Positions 1 to 7,505 of a stretch of 64,000 nucleotides of DNA are shown piece after piece. The position numbers and the translations under genes are program-made. Location of the stretch: the NCBI RefSeq assembly GCF_003591035.1, contig NZ_QYUO01000002.1, positions 1,612,001-1,676,000 of the forward strand, written 5' to 3'. The stretch is from Noviherbaspirillum saxi. Its GTDB lineage: Bacteria > Pseudomonadota > Gammaproteobacteria > Burkholderiales > Burkholderiaceae_D. Within the stretch, counting starts at the first letter, position 1, and each line of letters starts with the position of its first letter. Below the pieces are notes generated by a model that ran no database searches, was not told where the DNA came from, and worked only from the letters and a program-made list of their open reading frames with translations.

Positions 1-318
1 GCGCATGCCGCTCAGGGGCTTGCATGGCATGCGCATCGTGCGGATGTCGCTTCAGCAATGAAGATCATGCCCAATCTGCAAACCGTCGCCTTTTATGAAC
101 AAGCGAACGCAGACGATTGCAGCTTACCCAACACCTTTGCAGGACGAATGAATGTGGCCAAGCTTCCAGCATGGTCTTACACTGATGCCGACGTCTATCT
201 CTGCGGTCCGGTTGAATTCATGCAGGCGCAATGGCGAGCGCTTCTCGACGCCGGCGTGCCGGCCGTCCGTCTGCACCGTGAGGTATTCGGCCCTGAGTTG
301 TTGAACTATTTGAGCTGA
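1..318 (+). CDS. hmp: Flavohaemoprotein (nitric oxide dioxygenase), C-terminal part only
   Basis: The frame is open from base 1 to TGA at 316-318, so the gene begins before the window; 105 residues are visible. They correspond to the end of the FAD/NAD(P) reductase domain of flavohaemoglobins: a DADVYLCGPVEFM nucleotide-binding stretch (visible residues about 62-74) and the terminal EVFGPEL motif typical of the family. Flavohaemoproteins oxidise nitric oxide to nitrate in the cytoplasm, with electrons from NAD(P)H passing via FAD to haem. The haem domain lies outside the window. The next gene encodes another globin, which suggests a shared NO or oxygen role. Identity is firm for the reductase end; a globin-less reductase cannot be formally excluded from this fragment. 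Confidence 0.85.
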   Translation, partial: AHAAQGLAWHAHRADVASAMKIMPNLQTVAFYEQANADDCSLPNTFAGRMNVAKLPAWSYTDADVYLCGPVEFMQAQWRALLDAGVPAVRLHREVFGPELLNYLS

Positions 319-389
319 TGAGGGCATCGCGCCACTTGTCGAGAGTGGCGCATCTTTATCTTTTCTCTTTTACTGCATGGGGACAGCAG

Positions 390-764
390 ATGCTTTACAA
401 CGCGATCACAGAGGCGTCCATCCGGGAACTGGTCGACAGCTTTTATGCAAGGGTACGAGAGGACGCCGTTCTTTCGCCTGTTTTCGAACGCATGTTGACT
501 GGTAAATGGCATACGCATATGCCGCGCATGTATGCGTTCTGGACCAAGGTGTTGCTCGGCACGGGCGAGTTTCAGGGCAATGTATTTAGCAAGCACATGG
601 CACTTGAAGGCATAGAACGCGAGCATTTCATTCGATGGCTTGCGCTTTTCAGGACGGCCGCAGTGGAAGTCTTTGGAATCCACGACGCGGATGCCGCGAT
701 GGAAATCGCGGATCGCATCGCAACCAGTCTGCAGCTTGGCTATTTTGGAGAACGTGTTATCTGA
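390..764 (+). CDS. Group III truncated haemoglobin
   Basis: The protein has 124 residues, the size of a 2-on-2 truncated globin. Visible family marks are a B-helix Tyr (SFYARV, about residue 19), a KHMAL segment carrying the expected proximal haem His, and the EHFIRWLALF motif with the Trp typical of group III globins. Related proteins (Campylobacter Ctb) bind oxygen and ligands and are linked to NO stress or low oxygen. The start at 390 is preceded by GGGGAC; an in-frame ATG further up at 318 overlaps the preceding stop and would add 24 unconserved residues. It follows the flavohaemoprotein gene by 71 bases and may share its transcript. A haem-binding role is confident; the physiological ligand is inferred. 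Confidence 0.88.
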   Translation: MLYNAITEASIRELVDSFYARVREDAVLSPVFERMLTGKWHTHMPRMYAFWTKVLLGTGEFQGNVFSKHMALEGIEREHFIRWLALFRTAAVEVFGIHDADAAMEIADRIATSLQLGYFGERVI

Positions 765-1251
765 CGGCGCGCCGGAACGAATTCCGCCTGACGGCTGGGA
801 TTGAAACTACGCGATCCGCAGCAGTGACTCATGGCCGGTTTTCGCAATGCACGCACCGTGACGTAATCCCACAAAGATTTACTCATCCTCCCAGAGCTAC
901 CTTCCCCTCCTCTATAGACTGAGTGGTTGCGAAACAGCTTTCATCGTTCGGAGAAAGCATGTATTCCTCAAAATGAACTTTTCTTCGCCGTTAGTTCGTA
1001 TCCATGATGCTCGGAGTGGAGCAGTATGCACATTGAATTCAGGCGGGATTCGTCTTTAAAACATCACATACCGTTCAAAAAAGGAGTCAAAGCAAAATCA
1101 CGAAACGTGCGAGTATTTTTTACAAGTTGGCCAAATTTTTTCCCATCCATTGGCGCTTACAAGCAGTTGCAGAGTAATGCGCCTGCCTGCGCGGTTCTTG
1201 CTTATCATGTTGTCATTGAACCATCCGGGATGGTTTTATTGGAGAACGCAA
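765..1251. other. Intergenic stretch without a recognisable gene
   Basis: 487 bases between the truncated globin and the metallopeptidase gene. It is more AT-rich than the flanking genes. I see no tRNA, terminator with a T-run or insertion-sequence end. An open frame starting at 1026 runs into the metallopeptidase gene in another frame and shows no family resemblance. The promoter of the peptidase gene probably lies in the AT-rich part around 1080-1200, but no convincing -35/-10 pair was found. Confidence 0.5.
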
Positions 1252-2127
1252 ATGAGATGGGACGGCAATCGCGAGAGCGAAAATGTGGAAGACCGACGTG
1301 GCGACGGTGGCGGTGGGGGCTTTGGTTTCGGCGGGCGTTCCATAGGCCTGGGAACAATAGTCGTTGCGCTCGTCGCATCCTACTTCCTGGGTGTCAGTCC
1401 GATGACGGTGTTGAACGTATTAACGGGAGGCGCTCCCAGTGCCGTTCAAGTACAGCAAGGGCCGGCTGCAAGCCCCCCGGCATCGGACCAGATGACTAAG
1501 TTCGTGTCGACTGTTCTCGCCGACACTGAAGATACCTGGACCGAAATTTTTCGTGCCCAAGGCGAAAACTACGAGAAGCCACGACTGGTGCTGTTTTCCG
1601 GTAGCACGCCGACCGCCTGCGGAACCGGTCAGTCCGCAGCCGGCCCCTTCTATTGCCCGGGGGATCAGAAAATCTACATCGACTTGAGCTTTTATCGCCT
1701 GATGCAGCAGCGCTTCAATGTGTCCGGCGAGTTTGCACAGGCCTATGTGATTGCCCATGAGGTCGGGCATCATGTGCAACATTTGATGGGTATCTCGGAC
1801 AAGGTCGATAATGCGCGTCGCCGCACCTCGGAGGCACAGGCGAATGCACTGTCGGTACGGCTCGAACTGCAGGCCGATTGCTTTGCCGGAGTCTGGGCCC
1901 ATCACGCCGACCGCGCGCGCAGCATCCTTGAAACAGGCGATGTGGAAGCCGCACTGAATGCAGCCAGCGCGATCGGCGACGATGCATTGCAGCGCCAGGC
2001 ACAAGGCCATGTCGTCCCGGACTCGTTTACGCACGGCACCTCGGCCCAGCGCATACGCTGGTTCCGTCGCGGCATCGAGAATGGCCAGCTGACAACATGC
2101 AATACCTTCGAGGCAAAGCAGTTGTGA
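1252..2127 (+). CDS. ypfJ: Neutral zinc metallopeptidase, YpfJ family
   Basis: A 291-residue protein of the putative neutral zinc metallopeptidase family. The N terminus is short, charged and Gly-rich (about residues 15-30), then one membrane segment (about 31-48), then the soluble domain facing the periplasm. The zinc motif HEVGHH is at about 169-174, and the downstream ELQADC segment (205-210) supplies the expected third ligand. Two Cys (about 123 and 135) could pair. The start at 1252 is chosen because GGAGAA lies at 1241-1246; earlier in-frame starts lack a ribosome site and would add a poorly conserved leader. Substrates are unknown for this family. Family membership is firm. Confidence 0.9.
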   Translation: MRWDGNRESENVEDRRGDGGGGGFGFGGRSIGLGTIVVALVASYFLGVSPMTVLNVLTGGAPSAVQVQQGPAASPPASDQMTKFVSTVLADTEDTWTEIFRAQGENYEKPRLVLFSGSTPTACGTGQSAAGPFYCPGDQKIYIDLSFYRLMQQRFNVSGEFAQAYVIAHEVGHHVQHLMGISDKVDNARRRTSEAQANALSVRLELQADCFAGVWAHHADRARSILETGDVEAALNAASAIGDDALQRQAQGHVVPDSFTHGTSAQRIRWFRRGIENGQLTTCNTFEAKQL

Positions 2128-2183
2128 GCATCCGCGCGGTCCGGCTCCTATACAATGCCGCTTTTGTTGAAGAAAACCTTGTC

Positions 2184-2465
2184 ATGTCCTACGACGCAAC
2201 TTTAGCCGCCTTACGAAACGCGCTTGACGATTTGCAGCACAAGCGCATTACGACGACTCAGTTTTGCCAAGCCTGGCGTGCGCAGCCCGACCTGCTTGCC
2301 GCCTTGCCGACGCGGTATGGACAAGTGATGGAGGATCTGCTCGGCCGCCTGGAAGCCGGTAGCTTGTTTACTGAAGAAAGCTGTTCTTTCAGTCAGGAAG
2401 ATTTGCAGGCGAATCTGTCAGTGTGGCTCGATAAGGCGGCACAGACTCTGGCGGTGCAGCAATGA
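2184..2465 (+). CDS. Small conserved-looking hypothetical protein
   Basis: A 93-residue, mainly helical, acidic protein with no signal peptide or membrane segment. I do not recognise a domain. Its TGA overlaps the ATG of the S4-domain gene (ATGA at 2462-2465), so the two are probably translationally coupled. A possible -10 element (TATACA, 2149-2154) lies just upstream. The start at 2184 is preceded by AAGAAAACC; an earlier in-frame ATG at 2097 lies inside the metallopeptidase gene and is unlikely. The coupling suggests a function linked to RNA or ribosomes, but this is inference from position only. Confidence 0.7.
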   Translation: MSYDATLAALRNALDDLQHKRITTTQFCQAWRAQPDLLAALPTRYGQVMEDLLGRLEAGSLFTEESCSFSQEDLQANLSVWLDKAAQTLAVQQ

Positions 2466-2689
2466 GCCGGGTTCAGTCGCTTGAGTTTGCGGTCGATGGC
2501 GAATACGTCGAACTTAATCAATTGCTGAAACTGGTCGGCATCGTCGATAGCGGCGGCGCCGGCAAAGCGCTCGTTGCCAGCGGCGAAGTGTCGGTCGACG
2601 GCAAAGTCGAATCCCGCAAGACCTGCAAGATACGCCCCGGTCAAGTCGTCACGCTGGGCAACGTAAGGATCAAGGTAGTCGCCGCTTAG
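2462..2689 (+). CDS. S4-domain RNA-binding protein (YbcJ-like)
   Basis: A 75-residue protein that is almost entirely one S4 RNA-binding domain: the ELNQLLKLVGIVDSGG start, the GKALVASGEVSVDG core and a terminal beta-strand pair (GQVVTLGNVRI). This matches the stand-alone YbcJ/RNA-binding S4 family in length and motif order. Such proteins bind structured RNA in the cytoplasm; E. coli YbcJ has no settled role. Translation is coupled to the preceding 93-residue protein by an ATGA overlap. The last 20 bases overlap the convergent HxlR gene end. Confidence 0.88.
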   Translation: MSRVQSLEFAVDGEYVELNQLLKLVGIVDSGGAGKALVASGEVSVDGKVESRKTCKIRPGQVVTLGNVRIKVVAA

Positions 2690-3104
2690 CTTTGGCACCG
2701 GGCTTTGCCTTGCCCGGTGTTTTGACTGCGGTTGACGCATCGTTTTCCTCCACCAGAACTTTGGTCTGTTCCTGTGCGGCAATCGTTCCCTGCCATTGCT
2801 CTGCCCAACGCTGCAATGGCATAAGGGCTTCCAGCAATTGCCTGCCGGACGAAGCCAAGGCATAACCCGCTGGCTCATTGAGCACAACGATTCCCGCATC
2901 GCGCAACTCGCGCAAACGCTGATTAAGCACGGTTGGCGACATTGCGTCGCAATGTTCCCGCAACTCGCGGAAAGTCAGCGAGTCTTCCCTGAGTTCCCAC
3001 AGTATCCGCAGCACCCAACGACGACCTAGCATATCGAGCAAGGCCATGACCGGCCTTCCCGTCCGTGAGCCGCGAACCGGCTTTCCTGATACTGGCAACG
3101 ACAT
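2670..3104 (-). CDS. HxlR-family transcriptional regulator
   Basis: A 144-residue winged-helix protein. The segment from about residue 20 (ALLDMLGRRWVLRILWEL) through LTFRELREHCDAMSPTVLNQRLREL to the GYALASSGRQLL wing is the HxlR/MarR-like fold. The C terminus (about 120-144) is a Lys/Pro/Ala-rich tail not normal for the family. No Cys is present near the N terminus, so it is not a thiol sensor of the HypR/YodB sort. The start at 3104 is set by GGGGAG about 5 bases upstream. It is divergent from the carboxymuconolactone decarboxylase-like gene and probably represses it, and itself, through the repeats at 3124-3153. Confidence 0.88.
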   Translation of the reverse strand: MSLPVSGKPVRGSRTGRPVMALLDMLGRRWVLRILWELREDSLTFRELREHCDAMSPTVLNQRLRELRDAGIVVLNEPAGYALASSGRQLLEALMPLQRWAEQWQGTIAAQEQTKVLVEENDASTAVKTPGKAKPGAKAKRRLP

Positions 3105-3123
3105 TCTCCCCTCACTACACTTT

Positions 3124-3153
3124 ACGTAGCAATATGCTACAGTAAACGTAGCA
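3124..3153. promoter_or_regulatory. Candidate HxlR operator with repeated ACGTAGCA
   Basis: Between the divergent genes, ACGTAGCA occurs at 3124-3131 and again at 3146-3153, 22 bases apart (two helical turns), and GTAGC-AATAT-GCTAC forms an inverted repeat at 3126-3140. HxlR-family repressors often bind paired direct or inverted short repeats in the shared intergenic region. Binding is inferred. Confidence 0.5.
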
Positions 3154-3199
3154 TTCCGTCGAGTGGAATGCATCGCATCTACTACTAATGGAGAACCTG

Positions 3200-3772
3200 A
3201 TGGAATCAATTGCAGCAACCCAGCGCGTTGCGCCGGCAGTGGCGCCTTACGAGCAAGCCGTTTCCGAAGCCTTCGCTCGCATTACTCCGCCCGGCAAGCA
3301 ACCGTTAAATCTGTTTCGCACCATGGCGCGCTCTCCCCGCATCCTGCAACGGATGTTTGCAGGCAGCCTGCTCGATGCCGGTTCCCTCACACTGCGCCAG
3401 CGCGAATTGGTGATCCTGCGCAGTTGCGCGCGTTGTCAGTCGGAATATGAATGGGGTGTGCATGTCGCATTCTTTGCGAGCGCGGTCGGCCTGACCGAAC
3501 AGGAAATTGCCGCCACGCGGGTGGAAGGCGATATCAGGACAGCGGGATGGTCGACGAACGAGGAGTTGTTGATACGTCTGGTCGATGCCCTGCACGATGC
3601 TGCAAATGTACCGGATGAATTATGGCAAGCGCTGGAAGACAGCTACACGACGGAACAATTGCTCGAGCTGATCTGCCTGACTGGTTATTACCATACGATC
3701 TCGTTCCTGACGAATGCGCTTCGCATAGAGCCGGAAAATTATGCGCCGCGCTTCCACGGTCTGCCGAAGTAA
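3200..3772 (+). CDS. Carboxymuconolactone decarboxylase/AhpD-like protein
   Basis: A 190-residue all-helical protein of the CMD superfamily. The core carries the AhpD-type redox motif: Cys76-x2-Cys79 in SCARCQ, followed by Glu84 and His88 (EWGVH), the arrangement that makes alkylhydroperoxidase activity possible. The GYYHTISFLTNAL stretch near the C terminus is also typical. The start at 3200 is preferred because GGAG at 3190-3193 sits 6 bases upstream; the ATG at 3188 overlaps that site. Divergence from an HxlR regulator suggests induction by an electrophile or aromatic compound. Peroxidase activity versus decarboxylase activity cannot be told from sequence. Confidence 0.82.
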   Translation: MESIAATQRVAPAVAPYEQAVSEAFARITPPGKQPLNLFRTMARSPRILQRMFAGSLLDAGSLTLRQRELVILRSCARCQSEYEWGVHVAFFASAVGLTEQEIAATRVEGDIRTAGWSTNEELLIRLVDALHDAANVPDELWQALEDSYTTEQLLELICLTGYYHTISFLTNALRIEPENYAPRFHGLPK

Positions 3773-3773
3773 A

Positions 3774-3810
3774 AAAAGCCAGCGCGGCGCATGGCGCTTC
3801 GCTGGCTTTT
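3774..3810. terminator. Bidirectional Rho-independent terminator
   Basis: An 11-bp perfect stem (AAAAGCCAGCG at 3774-3784 with CGCTGGCTTTT at 3800-3810) closes a 15-base loop. It lies between the convergent CMD-like gene and phasin gene and has A and T runs on both sides, so it can serve both strands. Confidence 0.85.
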
Positions 3811-3853
3811 CATCGGACTCACGTCCGCAAATGCAACTTGCAAATCCGCGCGT

Positions 3854-4405
3854 TTAGCCCGCAGCCTGCGTGCCGGCGGGGTTGAACTGATTGGTAACGC
3901 TTGTAAGATTGGTCTCGAATGCCTGTACCGCCTGCTTGGCCGTCTTGTTGATCTGTTCATAGCCCGCGCTGGCATTGCCGAATGCGGTCTTGACCAAAGC
4001 GACGACATTCTCCGATCCCGGAGGCGCATTCTTTGCGGCTTCGTCGACCAGTTCTGTCATGCGACGGCTTGCCTGTGCGAACTGCTCTTCCGTAGCCTTG
4101 GCAAATTCCGCCTGGGTGCTACTGGCGATGTTTGCGAGGTGGCCGTTATACGCCATTGCCTTGGCAAGGGTTGGTTTGGCCTGAGCGCCGACCAGCGCCA
4201 TGAATTCTTGCGGGTTTTGGGCCGTCAGGACCTGACGTGCAGCAGCCGACGATTCTTCCATCGATGCCTTGACCGCGGTCATGTTCAGCGTGACGAGCTT
4301 TTCAACGCTTTCCAGCGTTTTGCCGGTCAGCGTCAGATACAGATTCATATTATTTTCGAGAGCGGTCTTGGCGGCTTGGGCAAAGGTGTCTTGCATCGGA
4401 AACAT
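3854..4405 (-). CDS. phaP: Phasin, PHB granule-associated protein
   Basis: A 183-residue, Ala-, Gln- and Lys-rich, entirely helical protein without membrane segments. The pattern QDTFAQAAKTALENNMNLYLTLTGKTLE followed by VEKLVTLNMTAVKASMEE belongs to the PhaP/phasin family of beta-proteobacteria, which coats PHB granules and controls their size and number. The start at 4405 has GGAG 5-6 bases upstream; upstream in-frame starts lie in non-coding-looking sequence. It is apart from phaA/phaB (7506-9598) and phaC (22238) but belongs to the same storage function. Two inverted repeats in its leader (4424-4475) may be PhaR-type operators, which would tie its expression to granule formation. Confidence 0.92.
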   Translation of the reverse strand: MFPMQDTFAQAAKTALENNMNLYLTLTGKTLESVEKLVTLNMTAVKASMEESSAAARQVLTAQNPQEFMALVGAQAKPTLAKAMAYNGHLANIASSTQAEFAKATEEQFAQASRRMTELVDEAAKNAPPGSENVVALVKTAFGNASAGYEQINKTAKQAVQAFETNLTSVTNQFNPAGTQAAG

Positions 4406-4756
4406 GGCAACTCCATTGAGTGGGCTGCAGAAGCAGCAAAGTAGGCGGGTGCCCACGCTATGTTGCGCAGCAACACGGGCTATTCTAGAGGTGCTTGGGA
4501 CGAAGTACAAGCATGTTTTTGTGCAACGCAGGAAAGCCGGTAAATACAAGCATTTTCGTGAAATTTAACGACTGAACAAGGAACTATGAAGTCGCCATGC
4601 TGTCGTCCTTTGCCCATTAATGATGGCAGCAGCGCTCAGTCATATCGAGCCCAAATCCGCTAATATGAAGTAGACCGCGCCGCAGTTAAGAGGTAAGGCG
4701 ATGACTTGTCGCGTGCGCAGATACAGCAACAATGATGCCTGTCATTTCAACACACC
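4406..4756. other. Divergent promoter region, phaP / tehA-like gene
   Basis: 351 bases between divergent genes. The phaP-side half holds the two inverted repeats listed separately. The right half holds a strong ribosome site and an ATG at 4701 that open a frame out of phase with the tehA-like gene. No RNA gene or mobile element is visible. Confidence 0.5.
4424..4475. promoter_or_regulatory. Two inverted repeats, candidate PhaR operators
   Basis: GCTGC-AGAA-GCAGC (4424-4437) contains the CTGC-N4-GCAG form reported for PhaR of Paracoccus. TGTTGC-GCA-GCAACA lies at 4461-4475. Both are upstream of phaP, the first within the probable 5' leader. PhaR is a repressor released by nascent PHB. The assignment to PhaR is inference; no phaR gene lies in the window. 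Confidence 0.4.
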
Positions 4757-5761
4757 ATGGACAAAGACCCACCGCGCGCACGACTGTACTACCTGTTTGG
4801 CACCGGGCAGCAACCGCAGAGCAGATCATGGCTTGAACGGCTGCCAGCCGGCCTGTTTGGAATTTCGGTCGGACTGTTCGGCCTTACGGGAGCCTGGCAG
4901 AGAGCGGCGGCATCGGGTTGGGAAATCGCGGCCAAAGCAAGTGAACTGCTGCTCTGGGTTGCGGCCGCGACATGGATACTTTCGCTGCTGCTCTATGCCT
5001 GCAAATGCAAGCGCTATCCGCAGGCAGTTCTGCAGGAAGCAAGACATCCCGTGCAAGGTTCTCTGCAGGCCCTGATTCCAATTTCCATACTGCTTGCTGT
5101 CGTTCTGTTCAGTCGCCCGGATCAAGGCGTCTGGCTCGTGCTCGTGCTCGCCGCACTGGCGCTCGACGCGTTGATCGGATGGCGTGTGATTTCGGTTCTG
5201 GCTACCGGGCAGCTGCCGCGCAACGCCATTACTCCGGCACTGTATCTACCGATCGTCGGCGGCGCACTGGTCGGCAGCATGGCTTTGGCAAGCCTGCGTC
5301 TGCATGGCTGGGCAGTCATACTGTTCGGGATAGGCTTGTCCGGCTGGAGCGTGCTTGAAGCGCGGGTTTTGACCCAGCTGTTCGAGGGACGCATGCCGGA
5401 AGCGGTGCGGCCCACAATCGGTATCGAGCTTGCACCGCCGGTCATCGCGACGCTGGCGGCATCGATGGTATGGCCTTCGCTACCGGGCGATGTGCTTATC
5501 GTTGGCCTGGGCGTTGCCGTGATGCCGTTCGCGACTGTGATGGCGCGCTTTCGCTGGTGGAGCGGCGCGCCCTTTTCAATCGGATTCTGGTCGTTTTCAT
5601 TTCCGCTTGCCGCGCTGGCAAGTACGGTGCTCGAAGTGGTGCAGCGCAGCGCCCTGCCCCAATGGATCGGGGCGCTTTCCCTGGCCTTCGCAACGGCAGT
5701 CATAGTCTGGCTGGCCGTACGCACGTTGGCGCTGCTGGTGAAAGGTCGCTTGGCGCCTTAA
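4757..5761 (+). CDS. TehA/C4-dicarboxylate carrier family (TDT/SLAC1-like) membrane protein
   Basis: A 334-residue inner-membrane protein with about ten hydrophobic segments spread from residue 30 to 330. The LPAGLFGISVGLFGLTGAW opening, the WEIAAKASELLLW helix and the repeated small-residue-rich helices fit the TehA/Mae1 (TDT) family, whose bacterial members move anions or dicarboxylates; tellurite resistance by TehA is a side effect. No strong ribosome site precedes 4757, while an out-of-phase ATG at 4701 has one (AAGAGGTAAGG), so coupled translation or a different start is possible. Its stop overlaps the stop of the convergent unknown gene by 3 bases. Substrate is unknown. Confidence 0.78.
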   Translation: MDKDPPRARLYYLFGTGQQPQSRSWLERLPAGLFGISVGLFGLTGAWQRAAASGWEIAAKASELLLWVAAATWILSLLLYACKCKRYPQAVLQEARHPVQGSLQALIPISILLAVVLFSRPDQGVWLVLVLAALALDALIGWRVISVLATGQLPRNAITPALYLPIVGGALVGSMALASLRLHGWAVILFGIGLSGWSVLEARVLTQLFEGRMPEAVRPTIGIELAPPVIATLAASMVWPSLPGDVLIVGLGVAVMPFATVMARFRWWSGAPFSIGFWSFSFPLAALASTVLEVVQRSALPQWIGALSLAFATAVIVWLAVRTLALLVKGRLAP

Positions 5762-6474
5762 CGCTGAAGGGTTTCGGTGCGCCGATTGGAGCGGCGTTCC
5801 GCCGAATGCGACGATACGCAAAATTCAAGATTCGTGATGCCGATCGATCCGGGCGGTCCGGCCACGAAGCCGAAGCCGGCCTTCACCGGGAACAGGCAGT
5901 TATCGCGCAAGATCAGGTCGGTATGGCAGTTAGGCGTTGGAGAATACAGGTGGTTCTTGATCTCGTTCCAGATCGGTTCCGTGACCCAGCCATAAAGGTA
6001 AAGCTGATTCGGGTAAAGCGAATTATCCGAATCCATGTAGGCCTTCTGATTCTTCTGCAGCGGCGGATCGGTCGGTATGGTGTTGGCAACCGTCAGGTCG
6101 ACGGAACCTTCGCCGATCTGATAGGCTTCTTCGTTCTGATACGAGGTATAGGCCAGCCGCACATGCCAGCGACAGGTCAGTGCAATCCTTTTTTCCATGC
6201 TCATTTTTTCGCTTGCCATCGACAGGCCATCGGTGACAGTAAGCTGGGTGCACATCACCTGTCCGATCAGCGTCGGTTCGAGCTTGCGAAATTCATCAAG
6301 GTTCTCATGCAGGTTCCAGAAGACCCATTTTGCGCGTTCACCTTCCGTCATGTCCGGCAAATCCGAAATCGTCTTGGCGCCGTGAGCTTCAATTGTTCGC
6401 ATGATGTCCCTGCGCAATTTTTCATGCCCCTCATCAATTTCAGGATCGAACCGCCGGATGTAATCGCTACGCAT
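5758..6474 (-). CDS. Hypothetical protein, 238 residues
   Basis: I do not recognise a family. The protein is soluble, without a signal peptide or membrane segment. The first 85 residues are charged and probably helical (repeated Glu/Lys/Arg, with a WVFWNLHENLDEFRKLEP stretch). The rest is richer in Thr, Pro, Gly and aromatic residues and contains six Cys in all. The C terminus is basic (ERRSNRRTETLQR). The start at 6474 has GGAG 6 bases upstream. It is transcribed alone, convergent with the tehA-like gene and divergent from the DsbA-like gene across 283 bases. Codon usage looks like that of its neighbours. Confidence 0.7.
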   Translation of the reverse strand: MRSDYIRRFDPEIDEGHEKLRRDIMRTIEAHGAKTISDLPDMTEGERAKWVFWNLHENLDEFRKLEPTLIGQVMCTQLTVTDGLSMASEKMSMEKRIALTCRWHVRLAYTSYQNEEAYQIGEGSVDLTVANTIPTDPPLQKNQKAYMDSDNSLYPNQLYLYGWVTEPIWNEIKNHLYSPTPNCHTDLILRDNCLFPVKAGFGFVAGPPGSIGITNLEFCVSSHSAERRSNRRTETLQR

Positions 6475-6757
6475 AAACCTCTCCGAGAAAGTACCTCTGA
6501 ATAACCCAGTTTAGAACCGAATATGCAAATAAACAGGGAATGCCAGGCAACCGGCCTGCAGGCCTTGACGCTTTACAAACTATCCTCGTCGATAGAGCCT
6601 TATCCGTCGCGTAAGTTCAGGCCGTGAGAATTGTCGGCATTTATTTCCAGAAAAGGCCGGGAAATCCGGCGATGCTCGCGGTAAGCAGCGCGACAGGCAT
6701 CGGCTAGTATCGGACCATCCCCATAAAACCGACTGACTCAGATCAAGAAAGCCTTCC

Positions 6758-7414
6758 ATGCCAAGCCTCCTTTATATCGCGGATCCGATGTGCTCCTGGT
6801 GCTATGGATTCGGACCTGAACTGACCGCGTTGCTGGAGGGCTTGCCCGGCCTGCCAGTCAATATCGTGGTTGGCGGTTTGCGGGCCTATACCACCGAAAC
6901 GATGGATGACGCGCTCAGGACCAGCGTGCGCGGACACTGGAAACAGATCGGCGAACGTACCGGCCTTCCCTTTGCCGATACTGCCGCGCTGGATGAAAAA
7001 AGCTTTGTCTACAACACCGAGCCGGCATGCCGGGCGGTCGTGGCGGCACGCATGCTTGCCCCGCAAGCCGCCCTTGCAGTGTTTCATGCGATCCAGCATG
7101 CGTTTTATGCCGAAGGCAAGGATGTCACCCAGGATGCAGTGCTGGCATCGGTCGCTTCAGCGGTGCTCACTCAAGCGGGCGTGCCGACCAACGAAGCGTC
7201 GTTTCTCGTGACCTTGAAATCGGAAGCGGCGGTGATGGCGACCTATCAGGACTTTGAGCAAACCAAGCGCTGGGGTATCACAGGCTTTCCCACCCTGGTG
7301 CTGGAACGCGACGGAAAGCTGGACATGGTAACCGCTGGCTATGTCGCCATGCCGACCTTGATCGAATTGCTGCAGGCACTGGTTGACAAGGAAGCTATTC
7401 CCGAAGAGTCATAA
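6758..7414 (+). CDS. DsbA-family thioredoxin-like oxidoreductase (FrnE-like)
   Basis: A 218-residue thioredoxin-fold protein. The redox motif Cys12-Ser-Trp-Cys15 lies in DPMCSWCYGFGPE right at the N terminus, so there is no signal peptide and the protein is cytoplasmic. The cis-Pro loop is GITGFPTLV near residue 190. A large helical insertion separates the two halves, as in DsbA, FrnE and 2-hydroxychromene-2-carboxylate isomerase relatives. FrnE-type proteins act as cytoplasmic thiol-disulfide isomerases; the exact partner is unknown. The start at 6758 gives the shortest lead into the motif. The gene ends at a terminator (7418-7446). Confidence 0.85.
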   Translation: MPSLLYIADPMCSWCYGFGPELTALLEGLPGLPVNIVVGGLRAYTTETMDDALRTSVRGHWKQIGERTGLPFADTAALDEKSFVYNTEPACRAVVAARMLAPQAALAVFHAIQHAFYAEGKDVTQDAVLASVASAVLTQAGVPTNEASFLVTLKSEAAVMATYQDFEQTKRWGITGFPTLVLERDGKLDMVTAGYVAMPTLIELLQALVDKEAIPEES

Positions 7415-7417
7415 AAA

Positions 7418-7446
7418 AACGGATCGCTCGCAAGAGACGATCCGTT
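7418..7446 (+). terminator. Terminator of the DsbA-like gene
   Basis: AACGGATCG (7418-7426) pairs with CGATCCGTT (7438-7446) around an 11-base loop, followed by TTC and preceded by an A-run. It starts right after the stop codon of the plus-strand gene. Confidence 0.75.
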
Positions 7447-7462
7447 CTTCAAGACCTGAAAA

Positions 7463-7496
7463 CCTGTCGACGCGTACTGCCCGGTACGTCGACAGG
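7463..7496 (-). terminator. Stem-loop at the 3' end of phaB
   Basis: CCTGTCGACG-CGTAC pairs with GTAC-GTCGACAGG around a short loop, with one bulged base. On the minus strand the stem is followed by GTTTTC, 10 bases after the phaB stop, so it probably ends phaB transcription. Confidence 0.65.
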
Positions 7497-7505
7497 CTTG
7501 AACAA

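Noticed and set aside
1026..1499. A frame starting in the gap before the metallopeptidase gene
   Set aside because: It runs through the start of the metallopeptidase gene in another phase and becomes Arg-rich there, as expected for a shadow; no domain seen.
6733..6746. An FNR-like CTGA-N6-TCAA just before the DsbA-like gene
   Set aside because: One core mismatch, and it lies 11 bases from the start codon, so an activating position would put the transcript start inside the gene.
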